Assembly (NCBI RefSeq): GCF_036099295.1
Contig: NZ_CP107976.1
Location: 3,162,001 to 3,226,000, forward strand
Origin: Streptomyces sp. NBC_00358
GTDB lineage: Bacteria; Actinomycetota; Actinomycetes; Streptomycetales; Streptomycetaceae
DNA length: 64,000 bases
Direction of reading: 5' to 3'
Made by a program: the position numbers and the translations under genes. Shown here in pieces: positions 49,147 through 58,377 of this stretch; positions within the stretch are counted from its first letter, which is position 1; each line of letters begins with the position of its first letter. Under the pieces are notes generated by a model. It made no database searches. It saw only the letters and a list, made by a program, of their open reading frames with translations, and was not told the DNA's origin.

Positions 49147-49835
49147 GCGATCCGATCCGTGTGCTCGTCGTCGAGGACGATCCCGTCGCCGCCGACGCGC
49201 ACGTCATGTACGTCGGCCGGGTGCCGGGCTTCACGGCGGTCGGCAAGGCCCACACGGGTGCGCAGGCGCGCCGCGCGCTGGACCGTACGCCCGTGGACCT
49301 GCTGCTGCTCGACCTGCATCTGCCGGACACGCACGGCCTCCGGCTCGCCCGTTCCCTGCGCGCCGCCGGCCATCACGCCGACGTCATAGCGGTGACGTCG
49401 GCGCGGGACCTGGCGGTCGTGCGGGAGGGGGTGTCGCTCGGGGTCGTCCAGTACGTACTGAAGCCGTTCACGTTCGCCACCCTGCGCGACCGGCTGATCC
49501 GCTACGCGGAGTTCCGCGCGGCGGCCGGCGAGGCGAGCGGCCAGGACGAGGTGGACCGCGCGCTGGCCGCCCTGCGGGCTCCCGCCCCGGCCGCGCTGCC
49601 CAAGGGCCTGAGCGCGCCAACGCTGGAGCGGGTCACGGGGGTGCTCCGGAAGGCGTCGGAGGGACTCACGGCGGCGGGAGCGGCGGAGGTGGTGGGGATC
49701 TCCCGGATCACCGCCCGGCGGTACCTGGAGCACCTGGTGGAGGCGGCCCGGGCCGAGCGGAGTCCGCTGTACGGGCAGGTGGGCAGACCGGAGTTGGTCT
49801 ACCGGTGGGTCCGAGGGGTGTCACCCGGGCCGTGA
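49143..49835 (+). CDS. CitB/DcuR-type response regulator
   Basis: 230 residues, ATGA overlap with the kinase gene. The receiver domain (1-125) has VLVVEDDPVAADAHV, phosphorylation Asp in LLLLDLHLPDTHG, and Lys in YVLKPFTFATL, where KPF is typical of the CitB class. A C-terminal HTH (about 165-205, LTAAGAAEVVGISRITARRY, LEHLVEAARAERS) binds DNA. It should activate the divergent dctA gene when dicarboxylate is sensed. The 17-bp direct repeat at 47083-47127 is a candidate site. Confidence 0.95.
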
Positions 49836-49942
49836 GGGAGACGGCTGTCGCCCCTGGCCGACGCCCTCGTCGAGGCCGTCAAGGGGTGAGCACCCTTTCC
49901 GGCAGGGCGAATTCAGGGCCGCGGCCGAAACCGTATGTTCCT

Positions 49943-49957
49943 ACAATCTGTGATTGT
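49943..49957. promoter_or_regulatory. 15-bp palindrome upstream of the HTH gene
   Basis: Perfect arms ACAATC and GATTGT around TGT, in an AT-rich patch upstream of the helix-turn-helix gene. Nearby, TAGCTT at 49995-50000 ends six bases before the GTG at 50007, which fits a leaderless start. Both are candidates only. Confidence 0.5.
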
Positions 49958-50006
49958 GGCCGAACAGACCGTAGTCAGCGCTGCCCCGGGCCCATAGCTT
50001 TTGCGC

Positions 50007-50714
50007 GTGCACCGACCGCAAGCCCAACAGCCCACCCCGCCCTTCAACGCTCCCGCCGCCCGAAGACTGCGGGCGGCACTCGGAATGGGGCCCGAGCATG
50101 TCGCGTACGGACTGAGAGCCTCGTACGGGCTGCCGTACGTCACACCCGATCTGGTCATCGCCTGGGAACGCGGCATCACTGTGCCGAGCAGTCCCGAACT
50201 CACCGCCCTCGCGGGCGTGTTGTGGTGTTCGGCGGGTGAACTCATAGGCGCACCGCGCACCTTGCTCGAACACCGCGTCGCCCGCGATCTCGCCCCGGAG
50301 GACGTCGCCCACGCCGTCGGGATCGAACTCCTCGCCTACCAGCGGATGGAGGAGTCCGGCACCTGGCGCGGCAACGAGCGGCAGGCGACCGCGCTCGCCG
50401 AGGTGCTCGAACTGTCGCTGCCCGACTTCGTCACCGTGACGGGCCGCGACGGCCGGCTCGCCGACCTGCTGCGCAGTGCCGTGACGACCCGCTGGCAGGC
50501 CTACGCGCGTCCGGTCGGGAAGGTGGTCCCCCTGGACCGGCACCTCCTGGAGAACGTGCTGGAGGAGATGTACACCGAGTACCAGGGTCAGATGACCGCC
50601 ACGCTGAACTGGGGCAGCGCTTCCGCCGCCGCCGGCTCCGGCGAATCCGGCCGGGAGTACCTCGACCGGGTCCTCGACCACTTCTGGTCGACGGTCCAGA
50701 GAATCCCGTACTGA
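50007..50714 (+). CDS. helix-turn-helix DNA-binding protein with two HTH-like repeats
   Basis: 235 residues from the GTG at 50007 (TTG at 50001 adds two). The N-terminal half has two XRE-like stretches: AARRLRAALGMGPEHVAYGL to PDLVIAWERGITVPSSPELT, and LAPEDVAHAVGIELLAYQRM to WRGNERQATALAEVLELSLP. The second looks like a repeat of the first. The C-terminal third (about 150-235) is helical and unassigned. There is no ribosome site; a -10-like TAGCTT six bases upstream suggests a leaderless mRNA. It converges on pfkA across two hairpins. Possible regulator of nearby glycolytic genes, which is speculative. Confidence 0.85.
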   Translation: MHRPQAQQPTPPFNAPAARRLRAALGMGPEHVAYGLRASYGLPYVTPDLVIAWERGITVPSSPELTALAGVLWCSAGELIGAPRTLLEHRVARDLAPEDVAHAVGIELLAYQRMEESGTWRGNERQATALAEVLELSLPDFVTVTGRDGRLADLLRSAVTTRWQAYARPVGKVVPLDRHLLENVLEEMYTEYQGQMTATLNWGSASAAAGSGESGREYLDRVLDHFWSTVQRIPY

Positions 50715-50760
50715 GGTTTCCGGCCACCTGGCCGGGGCTCGGCCGTGAGCCCGAAGCCCG

Positions 50761-50837
50761 CGACGCCGGGCCGGGCCGCGAAGGCGCGTCCCGGCCCACC
50801 CGGCGTCGAGCCTCGTCCCGGACGTCCGGGACGAGGC
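50761..50837. terminator. double hairpin between HTH gene and pfkA (convergent)
   Basis: First hairpin: CGACGCCGGG (50761-50770) pairs with CCCGGCGTCG (50799-50808), with further pairing inside. Second: a perfect 28-base palindrome at 50810-50837 (arms beginning GCCTCGTCCCGGAC). Both sit between convergent genes and should stop transcription from each side. Confidence 0.85.
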
Positions 50838-50859
50838 CGCGTTCTCGGTCCCGAACGGA

Positions 50860-51885
50860 CTAGAACACCGACTCCGCCTCGTCCATCCGGTCCTTCGGGA
50901 CCGTCTTCAGCTCGGTGGTCGCGTCCGCGAGGGGCACCATCTCGATGTCCGTGCCGCGCAGCGCGGTCATCCTGCCGAAGTCGCCGCGGTGCGCGGCCTC
51001 GACGGCGTGCCAGCCGAAGCGGGTCGCGAGGACGCGGTCGTACGCGGTCGGGGAGCCGCCGCGCTGGACGTGGCCGAGGATGACCGGCTTGGCCTCCTTG
51101 CCGAGGCGGCGCTCCAGCTCGTAGGCGAGGGCCGTGCCGATGCCCTGGAAGCGCTCGTGGCCGAACTGGTCGATCGCGCCGTGGCCGTAGTCCATGGTGC
51201 CCTCGGCCGGGTGGGCGCCCTCGGCGACGCAGATGACGGCGAACCGCTTGCCGCGCGCGAACCGCTCCTCGACCATCGCGACGAGGTCGGCGGGGTCGAA
51301 GGGGCGCTCGGGCAGGCAGATGCCGTGGGCGCCGGCCGCCATGCCGGACTCCAGGGCGATCCAGCCCGCGTGCCGGCCCATGACCTCGACGACCATGACG
51401 CGCTGGTGCGACTCGGCCGTGGTCTTCAGGCGGTCCATGGCCTCCGTGGCCACGCCGACGGCGGTGTCGAAGCCGAAGGTGCGGTCCGTCGCGGAGATGT
51501 CGTTGTCGATCGTCTTCGGCACGCCGACCACGGGCAGGCCCGCGTCCGCCAGCATCCGGGCCGCGGTGAGCGTGCCCTCGCCGCCGATCGGGATGAGCAC
51601 GTCGATGCCGAACTCGCGGGCCATGTCCTGCGCGTTGTTACAGGCCTCGCGGAGCCGGTCGCGCTGCAGTCGCGAGGAGCCGAGGATGGTGCCGCCGCGG
51701 GCGAGGATGCCGCTGACCGCGTTGAGGTCGAGGGTGCGGTAGTGGCCGTCGAGGAGCCCGGCGTAGCCGTCCTCGAAGCCGATGACCTCGTCCCCGAAGT
51801 TGGTGACCGCTCGGTGCACGACCGACCGGATCACTGCGTTCAGGCCAGGGCAGTCGCCGCCTGCGGTGAGAACTCCGATGCGCAT
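50860..51885 (-). CDS. pfkA: 6-phosphofructokinase
   Basis: 341 residues. It phosphorylates fructose-6-phosphate, the committed glycolytic step. Motifs: MRIGVLTAGGDCPGLNAVIR (phosphate loop), PIGGEGTLTAARML, GVPKTIDNDI with the catalytic Asp, TDRTFGFDTAVG, VMVVEVMGRHAGWIAL and GHVQRGGSPTAYDR. The residue after the acidic one in GGEGT is Gly, which in this family goes with ATP and not pyrophosphate, although the Lys in PKTIDND is shared with PPi enzymes. ATP dependence is therefore likely, not proven. It is divergent from pta across 254 bases. Confidence 0.96.
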   Translation of the reverse strand: MRIGVLTAGGDCPGLNAVIRSVVHRAVTNFGDEVIGFEDGYAGLLDGHYRTLDLNAVSGILARGGTILGSSRLQRDRLREACNNAQDMAREFGIDVLIPIGGEGTLTAARMLADAGLPVVGVPKTIDNDISATDRTFGFDTAVGVATEAMDRLKTTAESHQRVMVVEVMGRHAGWIALESGMAAGAHGICLPERPFDPADLVAMVEERFARGKRFAVICVAEGAHPAEGTMDYGHGAIDQFGHERFQGIGTALAYELERRLGKEAKPVILGHVQRGGSPTAYDRVLATRFGWHAVEAAHRGDFGRMTALRGTDIEMVPLADATTELKTVPKDRMDEAESVF

Positions 51886-52139
51886 CGTGCTGTGTCTCCT
51901 GCTCCCTGCTGGTCCGTGTGAGCCGCTTCGATTGTTTCACGCCCCGGGGTGGGCCGCCGATTCCCTCCGACGGCCCAACCGCCGGGCCGCCGGAACGCCG
52001 CTCCCGGCCGACCGGCACGCCTGCCCTGGCGGGCGCCTTAGCCAGCGCCGGAGGTATTGTCAAGAGGGTTCTGCTCACGTTGGTGGGCCCTTTTTCGAGC
52101 CCAGAAACCGCCTGGCGACGAAACGGATGGAGAGCACGC

Positions 52140-54230
52140 GTGACGCGCAGCGTGTACGTGACCGGGATCGACCGAGGTGACGGCCGCCAGGTCGTGGAGC
52201 TGGGGGTCATGGAGCTCCTGACCCGCCAGGTCGACCGGGTGGGGGTGTTCCGTCCGCTCGTGCACGACGGTCCGGACCGGCTCTTCGAGCTGCTGCGGGC
52301 CCGCTACCGGCTGGCACAGGACCCGGCGACGGTGTACGGCATGGACTACCACGAGGCGTCCGCGCTCCAGGCCGAGCAGGGCACCGACGAGCTGGTGTCC
52401 ACACTCGTCGACCGGTTCCACCTGGTCGCCCGTGACTACGACGTCGTCCTCGTCCTCGGCACCGACTTCGCCGGAACCCAGGTCCCCGACGAACTGGCGC
52501 TCAACGCCCGTCTGGCGAACGAGTTCGCCGCGTCCGTGATCCCGGTCGTCGGCGGCCGGGGCCAGAACGCCGAGTCGGTGCGCTCCGAGACGCGCAACGC
52601 CTACCGCGCGTACGACGGGCTGGGATGCGACGTCCTCGCGATGGTGGTGAACCGGGTGGCGCCGGAGGACCGTACGGAGATCCTGGAGCGGCTCGACTCC
52701 CGTCTCCCGGTGCCCTGTTACGTCCTCCCGGACGAGCCCGCGCTCTCCGCGCCCACCGTCGCGCAGATCACCCACGCGCTCGGCGGCGAGGTGCTCCTCG
52801 GCGACGACGCGGGGCTCGCGCGTGACGCGCTCGACTTCGTCTTCGGCGGCGCGATGCTGCCGAACTTCCTGCGGGCGCTGACCCCGGGATGCCTCGTCGT
52901 CACCCCCGGGGACCGGGCCGATCTGGTGATCGGCACGCTCGCCGCGCACAGCGCCGGCACCCCGCCCATAGCCGGCATCCTGCTCACCCTGGACGAGCGG
53001 CCCAGCAGCGAGATCCTCACGCTCGCGGCCCGGCTCGCGCCCGGCACCCCGGTCGTCTCGGTGGCCGGGAACTCCTTCCCCACCGCGACCGCGCTGTTCG
53101 CCATGGAGGGCAAGCTGAACGCGGCCACGCCCCGCAAGGCGGAGACCGCCCTCGGCCTCTTCGAGCGGTACGTGGACACCACCGACCTGCTGAAGCGGGT
53201 CTCCGCGCCCAGCAGCGACCGGCTCACCCCGATGATGTTCGAGCACAAGCTGCTGGAGCAGGCCCGCTCCGACCGGCGGCGCGTCGTGCTGCCCGAGGGG
53301 ACCGAGGAACGCGTCCTGCACGCCGCCGAGGTGCTGCTGCGCCGGGGGGTCTGCGATCTGACGCTGCTCGGCCCGGTCGACCAGATCCGCAAGAAGGCCG
53401 CCGACCTCGGCATCGACATCAGCGCCACCCAGCTCATCGACCCGGTGACCTCGCCGCTGCGCGACTCCTTCGCCGAGAAGTACGCGGAACTGCGCGCCCA
53501 CAAGGGAGTCACGGTCGAGCTGGCCCACGACGTCGTCGCGGACGTGAACTACTTCGGGACGCTCATGGTGCAGGAGGGCCTCGCCGACGGCATGGTGTCG
53601 GGGGCCGTGCACTCGACGGCCGCGACCATCCGGCCCGCGTTCGAGATCATCAAGACCCGTCCGGAGTCGAAGATCGTCTCGTCCGTCTTCTTCATGTGCC
53701 TGGCCGACAAGGTCCTGGTCTACGGCGACTGCGCGGTGAACCCCGACCCGAACGCCGAGCAGCTCTGCGACATCGCCATCTCCTCGGCCGCCACGGCGGA
53801 GCAGTTCGGCGTGGAGCCGCGGATCGCGATGCTGTCGTACTCCACGGGCACCTCGGGTTCGGGCGCGGACGTCGACAAGGTGCGCGAGGCGACCGAGCTG
53901 GTGCGGCAGCGCCGCGGTGACCTGCGGATCGAGGGGCCGATCCAGTACGACGCCGCGGTCGAGCCGTCGGTCGCGGCGACCAAGCTGCCGGACTCGGAGG
54001 TCGCCGGACAGGCGTCCGTGCTGATCTTCCCCGACCTCAACACCGGCAACAACACCTACAAGGCCGTGCAGCGTTCGGCCGGCGCGATCGCCGTCGGACC
54101 GGTGCTCCAGGGTCTGCGCAAGCCCGTCAACGACCTGTCCCGCGGCGCGCTCGTCCAGGACATCGTCAACACGGTCGCCATCACGGCGATCCAGTCCCAG
54201 GCCCCCGACCAGAAGGCTGCCCAGCAGTGA
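52140..54230 (+). CDS. pta: phosphate acetyltransferase (long form)
   Basis: 696 residues from a GTG at 52140; upstream residues in the same open frame are not family-like. It converts acetyl-CoA and phosphate to acetyl phosphate. The N-terminal third is a BioD/CobB-like P-loop-fold domain (SVYVTGIDRGDGRQVVELGV) whose usual glycine-rich loop is poorly conserved. A DRTGG domain lies in the middle (about 215-330, PGDRADLVIGTLAAHSAG). The catalytic PTA domain fills the last 330 residues (VVLPEGTEERVLHAAEVLLR, MLSYSTGTSGSG, EGPIQYDAAVEPSVA, VLIFPDLNTGNNTYKAVQRS). It overlaps ackA by four bases (GTGA), so the pair is one acetate overflow or assimilation operon. Confidence 0.96.
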   Translation: MTRSVYVTGIDRGDGRQVVELGVMELLTRQVDRVGVFRPLVHDGPDRLFELLRARYRLAQDPATVYGMDYHEASALQAEQGTDELVSTLVDRFHLVARDYDVVLVLGTDFAGTQVPDELALNARLANEFAASVIPVVGGRGQNAESVRSETRNAYRAYDGLGCDVLAMVVNRVAPEDRTEILERLDSRLPVPCYVLPDEPALSAPTVAQITHALGGEVLLGDDAGLARDALDFVFGGAMLPNFLRALTPGCLVVTPGDRADLVIGTLAAHSAGTPPIAGILLTLDERPSSEILTLAARLAPGTPVVSVAGNSFPTATALFAMEGKLNAATPRKAETALGLFERYVDTTDLLKRVSAPSSDRLTPMMFEHKLLEQARSDRRRVVLPEGTEERVLHAAEVLLRRGVCDLTLLGPVDQIRKKAADLGIDISATQLIDPVTSPLRDSFAEKYAELRAHKGVTVELAHDVVADVNYFGTLMVQEGLADGMVSGAVHSTAATIRPAFEIIKTRPESKIVSSVFFMCLADKVLVYGDCAVNPDPNAEQLCDIAISSAATAEQFGVEPRIAMLSYSTGTSGSGADVDKVREATELVRQRRGDLRIEGPIQYDAAVEPSVAATKLPDSEVAGQASVLIFPDLNTGNNTYKAVQRSAGAIAVGPVLQGLRKPVNDLSRGALVQDIVNTVAITAIQSQAPDQKAAQQ

Positions 54231-55489
54231 GCGCCCAACCGTCCCCCGCCGCCGCCGTCACCGGCGAGCCCGCCGCCCCGTCGGCCACCCGTGTCCTCGT
54301 CCTCAACTCCGGCTCCTCGTCGGTGAAGTACCAGCTCCTCGACATGCGCGACAGCTCTCGGCTCGCCGTCGGCCTGGTCGAACGCATCGGCGAGGGGACC
54401 TCCCTGCTCCGGCACACCGTGCTGACGACGGGTGAGACCCGCGAGAGGACCGACGAGTTCGCCGGTCACGAGGCCGCGCTGAAGGCGGTGGCGGAGGAAC
54501 TGGCGGTGGACGGGCTCGGCCTGGACTCCCCCGAACTGGCCGCGATCGGCCACCGGGTGGTGCACGGCGGGCGGACCTTCACCGAACCGACGGTCATCGA
54601 CGCGGCGGTCCTCGCGGAGATCGAGCGGCTGATCCCGGTCGCGCCGCTGCACAACCCGGCGAACCTCACCGGCATCCGCACCGCGATGGCGCTGCGCCCG
54701 GACCTCCCGCAGGTCGCGGTCTTCGACACCGCGTTCCACACCACGATGCCGGAGTCGGCCGCGCGCTACGCGATCGACGTGGCGACCGCCGACGAGCACC
54801 GCATCCGCCGGTACGGTTTCCACGGCACCTCGCACGCCTACGTCTCCCGGACGGCCGCCGAGCTCCTCGGCAGGGCGCCCGAGGAGGTCAACCTCATCGT
54901 GCTGCATCTGGGCAACGGGGCCTCGGCGTCGGCGGTCAGGGGCGGGCGGTGCGTGGACACCTCGATGGGGCTCACGCCGTTGGAAGGGCTGGTGATGGGA
55001 ACACGCTCCGGTGACGTGGATCCGGCCGTCATCTTCCATTTGGAGCGCGTTGGCAAGATGTCCACGGACGAGATCGACACTTTGCTCAACAAGAAGAGCG
55101 GTCTGATCGGTCTGTGCGGCGACAACGACATGCGGGAGATCCGCCGCCGTGTCGACGAGGGCGACGAGCGGGCTCGGCTCGCCTTCGACATCTACATCCA
55201 CCGGCTGAAGAAATACATCGGCGCCTACTACGCGGTCCTCGGCCGGGTGGACGCCGTCGTCTTCACCGCCGGGGTGGGCGAGAACGCCGCCGCGGTGCGC
55301 GAGGCCGCGATCACGGGCCTGGAGGAACTGGGGCTCGCGGTCGACGGCGACCTGAACGCGGTACGCGGCGGTGAGCCCCGGATCGTCTCACCGCCGTACG
55401 CGCGGGTCGCGGTCGCCGTGGTGCCGACGGACGAGGAACTGGAGATCGCCACACAGACGTATGCGCTGGTCGGAAAGGGCAATGCGTGA
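54227..55489 (+). CDS. ackA: acetate kinase
   Basis: 420 residues. The GTG lies inside the pta stop (GTGA). It makes ATP and acetate from acetyl phosphate. The actin-like fold is clear: VLVLNSGSSSVKYQLLD at the start, GHRVVHGG, VFDTAFHTTMPESA with catalytic Asp and His, RRYGFHGTSHAYVS, LHLGNGASASAVRGG, DTSMGLTPLEGLVMGTRSGD, and VVFTAGVGENAAAVRE. A short Ala/Pro tail of 20 residues precedes the core. The pyk gene follows 96 bases later with its own promoter. Confidence 0.97.
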   Translation: MSAQPSPAAAVTGEPAAPSATRVLVLNSGSSSVKYQLLDMRDSSRLAVGLVERIGEGTSLLRHTVLTTGETRERTDEFAGHEAALKAVAEELAVDGLGLDSPELAAIGHRVVHGGRTFTEPTVIDAAVLAEIERLIPVAPLHNPANLTGIRTAMALRPDLPQVAVFDTAFHTTMPESAARYAIDVATADEHRIRRYGFHGTSHAYVSRTAAELLGRAPEEVNLIVLHLGNGASASAVRGGRCVDTSMGLTPLEGLVMGTRSGDVDPAVIFHLERVGKMSTDEIDTLLNKKSGLIGLCGDNDMREIRRRVDEGDERARLAFDIYIHRLKKYIGAYYAVLGRVDAVVFTAGVGENAAAVREAAITGLEELGLAVDGDLNAVRGGEPRIVSPPYARVAVAVVPTDEELEIATQTYALVGKGNA

Positions 55490-55544
55490 GCGGGCCGGAG
55501 AGCCACGCCTGAGCGCCCGCCCGCCCATTTGTATCTTCCGCCAG

Positions 55545-55579
55545 ACGGAATATTCCGTAGCGAAACAAACCGATAGGAT
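55545..55579 (+). promoter_or_regulatory. promoter and 14-bp palindrome upstream of pyk
   Basis: A perfect palindrome ACGGAATATTCCGT lies at 55545-55558. The -10-like TAGGAT at 55574-55579 ends six bases before the pyk ATG, so the mRNA is probably leaderless, in line with the absence of a ribosome site. The palindrome covers the expected -35 position and so may be a repressor site. Confidence 0.65.
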
Positions 55580-55585
55580 CGCCCC

Positions 55586-57016
55586 ATGCGCCGTTCGAAA
55601 ATCGTCTGTACTCTCGGCCCCGCGGTCGACTCCCACGAGAAGCTGGTCGCGCTGATCCAGGCCGGCATGAACGTGGCCCGTTTCAACTTCAGCCACGGCT
55701 CCCACGCCGAGCACCAGGGCCGCTACGACCGTGTCCGGGCCGCCTCGGCCGAGACCGGCGTCGCCATCGGCGTGCTCGCCGACCTCCAGGGCCCCAAGAT
55801 CCGCCTGGAGACCTTCGCCGAAGGCCCCGTCGAGCTGGAGCGTGGCGACGAGTTCGTCATCACGGCCGAGGACGTGCCGGGTGACAAGCACATCTGCGGC
55901 ACGACCTACAAGGGTCTGCCCGGTGACGTCTCCAAGGGCGACCAGATCCTCATCAACGACGGCAACGTCGAGCTGCGGGTCGTCGAGATCGACGGTCCCC
56001 GGGTCAAGACGGTCGTCATCGAGGGCGGGGTGATCTCCGACCACAAGGGCATCAACCTGCCCGGCGCGGCCGTGAACGTGCCGGCGCTGTCCGAGAAGGA
56101 CATCGAGGACCTGCGCTTCGCCCTGCGGATGGGCTGCGACATGGTCGCCCTGTCCTTCGTGCGTGACGCCAACGACGTGAACGACGTCCACAAGGTGATG
56201 GACGAGGAGGGCCGCCGCGTCCCCGTCATCGCCAAGGTGGAGAAGCCGCAGGCGGTCGACAACATGGAGGGCGTCGTCGCGGCGTTCGACGCCGTCATGG
56301 TGGCCCGTGGCGACCTGGCCGTCGAGTACCCGCTGGAGCGGGTCCCGATGGTGCAGAAGCGCCTCGTGGAGCTGTGCCGCCGCAACGCCAAGCCGGTGAT
56401 CGTCGCGACCCAGATGATGGAGTCGATGATCACCAACTCCCGGCCGACCCGCGCCGAGGCCTCCGACGTGGCCAACGCGATCCTGGACGGCGCGGACGCG
56501 GTCATGCTGTCGGCCGAGTCCAGCGTGGGCGCCTACCCGATCGAGACCGTGAAGACGATGTCGAAGATCGTCGTCGCGGCCGAGGAGGAGCTCCTCTCCA
56601 AGGGCCTGCAGCCGCTGGTCCCGGGCAAGAAGCCGCGCACGCAGGGCGGTTCGGTCGCCCGCGCCGCCTGCGAGATCGCCGACTTCCTCGGCGGCAAGGG
56701 CCTGGTCGCCTTCACCAAGTCCGGTGACACCGCCCGCCGGCTCTCCCGCTACCGCGCCGCCCAGCCGATCCTGGCCTTCACCACGGACGAGGGCACTCGC
56801 AACCAGCTCACGCTGAGCTGGGGCGTCGAGTCGCACGTCGTGCCGTTCGTGAACAGCACCGACGAGATGGTCGAGCTGGTCGACCGCGAGCTGCAGAAGC
56901 TCAAGCGGTTCAACGACGGCGACGTCGTCGTGATGACCGCCGGTTCGCCCCCCGGCGTCCCCGGCACCACCAACATGGTCCGGGTGCACCACCTGGGCGA
57001 GGTCGACCACGCCTGA
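55586..57016 (+). CDS. pyk: pyruvate kinase
   Basis: 476 residues. It converts phosphoenolpyruvate and ADP to pyruvate and ATP. Family motifs: MRRSKIVCTLGPAVDSHEKL, MNVARFNFSHGSHAEH, ADLQGPKIRL, VPVIAKVEKPQAVDN with the catalytic Lys, VMVARGDLAVEYPLERVPMV, and VIVATQMMESMITNSRPTRA. The C-terminal regulatory domain has FTKSGDTARRLSRYR. No Shine-Dalgarno is present before the ATG, and a -10 box six bases upstream implies a leaderless transcript. It lies after pta-ackA and 3.7 kb from pfkA, so this region carries upper and lower glycolytic control points together. Confidence 0.97.
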   Translation: MRRSKIVCTLGPAVDSHEKLVALIQAGMNVARFNFSHGSHAEHQGRYDRVRAASAETGVAIGVLADLQGPKIRLETFAEGPVELERGDEFVITAEDVPGDKHICGTTYKGLPGDVSKGDQILINDGNVELRVVEIDGPRVKTVVIEGGVISDHKGINLPGAAVNVPALSEKDIEDLRFALRMGCDMVALSFVRDANDVNDVHKVMDEEGRRVPVIAKVEKPQAVDNMEGVVAAFDAVMVARGDLAVEYPLERVPMVQKRLVELCRRNAKPVIVATQMMESMITNSRPTRAEASDVANAILDGADAVMLSAESSVGAYPIETVKTMSKIVVAAEEELLSKGLQPLVPGKKPRTQGGSVARAACEIADFLGGKGLVAFTKSGDTARRLSRYRAAQPILAFTTDEGTRNQLTLSWGVESHVVPFVNSTDEMVELVDRELQKLKRFNDGDVVVMTAGSPPGVPGTTNMVRVHHLGEVDHA

Positions 57017-57035
57017 TCCTTCGACCTCCGTACGC

Positions 57036-57075
57036 CGCTGAGGGCGCCCCCTGTGAACAGGGGGCGCCCTCAGCG
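57036..57075. terminator. very strong terminator after pyk
   Basis: A 19-pair perfect stem (CGCTGAGGGCGCCCCCTGT at 57036-57054 and its complement at 57057-57075) with only GA between the arms. It lies between convergent genes and works for both strands. Confidence 0.93.
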
Positions 57076-57107
57076 TCTGTGCGGCTCCCGGACGGGCTCT
57101 GGACGAC

Positions 57108-58340
57108 TCAGCCGGTCGTGTACTGGTGGAGTCCGGGGACGGTCAGGGTGCCGCCGAACTGACCTGCCTGAACGACCGTCACCTTGGTGAAGTAGATCAG
57201 CGGGATGTTCAGCGGCGGAGGGTTGTCCGGGTCGAACGTGACCGGGATGAGCCCGAGCAGGTTCCCGGAGATGCTCTCCGTGTACATGATCGTCTTGCCG
57301 TCACGGATGGTGGACGTCGAGCCCTTCGCGGCCTGCACGTGGTACGTCTTGCCGCTCAGCTTGTCGTCCACCGTCTGGTGCAGGTCCCCGATGTCGGTGC
57401 CGTCGGAGATGACGTACTTCAGGACCTTCTTGATCGTGCCGTCGGCGGTCCGCACCTTGACGATGCCCTGGTAGTCGGCGCCCTTGAGGGTCAGCGAACT
57501 GGCGTTGAGGTGCCAGGGGTCGACCGGCAGGGTGACCGCGTTGTCCACACCGCCCGTGTCGTCGGTCGCGACGGGGCAGTCCGCGGCGTTCGTGGTGGCG
57601 CTCGCGGACGGGCTGGGCGACTCGGTGACCGCGTCGGCCGCCGCCTTCTTGACCGTCTCGGTGGTGTCCGAGGCGGCCTTCGACGCCGTGTCGGTGACCT
57701 TCTCGGTGGTGTCCTTGACCGTGTCGGTGACCTTGTCGGTCGTGTCCTTGACGGTGTCGGAGGCGTCCGAGCCGGCACTCGCGCTCGCCGAGGCGGACGG
57801 CGCGGGTGTGGAGCTCGCCGTCGCGTCGGGCGTGAGGATCTTCTTGATGGCGTCGCCGACGCCCAGCGGGTCGAGCGGGTTCGTGGTGCTCGCGGACGCC
57901 GAGGGGGTCGGCGTGGACGCGGCGCTGTCCGCCGCCTTGTCCGACGTGCTCGCGGAGGAGGACGCGGAGGGGGTGGGCGTGGCCTTGTCGTCGGAACCTG
58001 AATCCGACGAAGAGGTCTTGCCCGGTGCCGCGGACTCCGACGACGCGGAGGGACTCGGTGTGGCCTCGCTCGACGACGTGCTCGCGCTCGCCGAGGCGGA
58101 CGGCGTCGGGGTGGCCGACGCGTCGTCGCCTGTCACGGCCTCGACGCACGCCTGGTACTCGTCCGCCGTGAGGGTCTTGGACGTGGAGTGGTCGTCGGCC
58201 TGGGCGAGCGTCGGGACGAAGCCCATTCCCATGAGGACGGCCGTCGGCATCGCCGCTATGGCTATCGCCTTGCCCGCAGGCATCTGGATCCTGGTGAGCA
58301 GCGGCTTCCTCGGGGCCGCGTGGCGCGGCCCGGTTCTCAC
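57108..58340 (-). CDS. secreted Ser/Thr/Ala-rich protein with LEA-like repeats, unknown function
   Basis: 410 residues. GTG at 58340 follows GGAGGAG by six bases. The N-terminus is basic and then hydrophobic (PAGKAIAIAAMPTAVLMGMG) with likely cleavage near AQA-DD, so export is expected. Residues about 55-190 are Ser/Thr/Ala/Pro-rich low complexity. A helical repeat of the type DTVKDTTDKVTDTVKDT follows (about 195-245), resembling LEA or apolipoprotein-like 11-residue repeats. The C-terminal 150 residues form a compact domain: CPVATDDTGGVDNAVTLPVD, WHLNASSLTLKGADYQGIVK, and ending TVVQAGQFGGTLTVPGLHQY. I do not recognise this domain. It is in a row with DUF6114 and DUF6230 genes. Confidence 0.85.
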   Translation of the reverse strand: MRTGPRHAAPRKPLLTRIQMPAGKAIAIAAMPTAVLMGMGFVPTLAQADDHSTSKTLTADEYQACVEAVTGDDASATPTPSASASASTSSSEATPSPSASSESAAPGKTSSSDSGSDDKATPTPSASSSASTSDKAADSAASTPTPSASASTTNPLDPLGVGDAIKKILTPDATASSTPAPSASASASAGSDASDTVKDTTDKVTDTVKDTTEKVTDTASKAASDTTETVKKAAADAVTESPSPSASATTNAADCPVATDDTGGVDNAVTLPVDPWHLNASSLTLKGADYQGIVKVRTADGTIKKVLKYVISDGTDIGDLHQTVDDKLSGKTYHVQAAKGSTSTIRDGKTIMYTESISGNLLGLIPVTFDPDNPPPLNIPLIYFTKVTVVQAGQFGGTLTVPGLHQYTTG

Positions 58341-58377
58341 ACGGGACTCCTCCACATCAGTCCCGTGGGTCACCTCG

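Noticed and set aside
51886..52139. N-terminal extension of pta upstream of 52140
   Set aside because: The extra residues are Pro/Arg-rich and unlike the family, and the region must hold the divergent pfkA and pta promoters.
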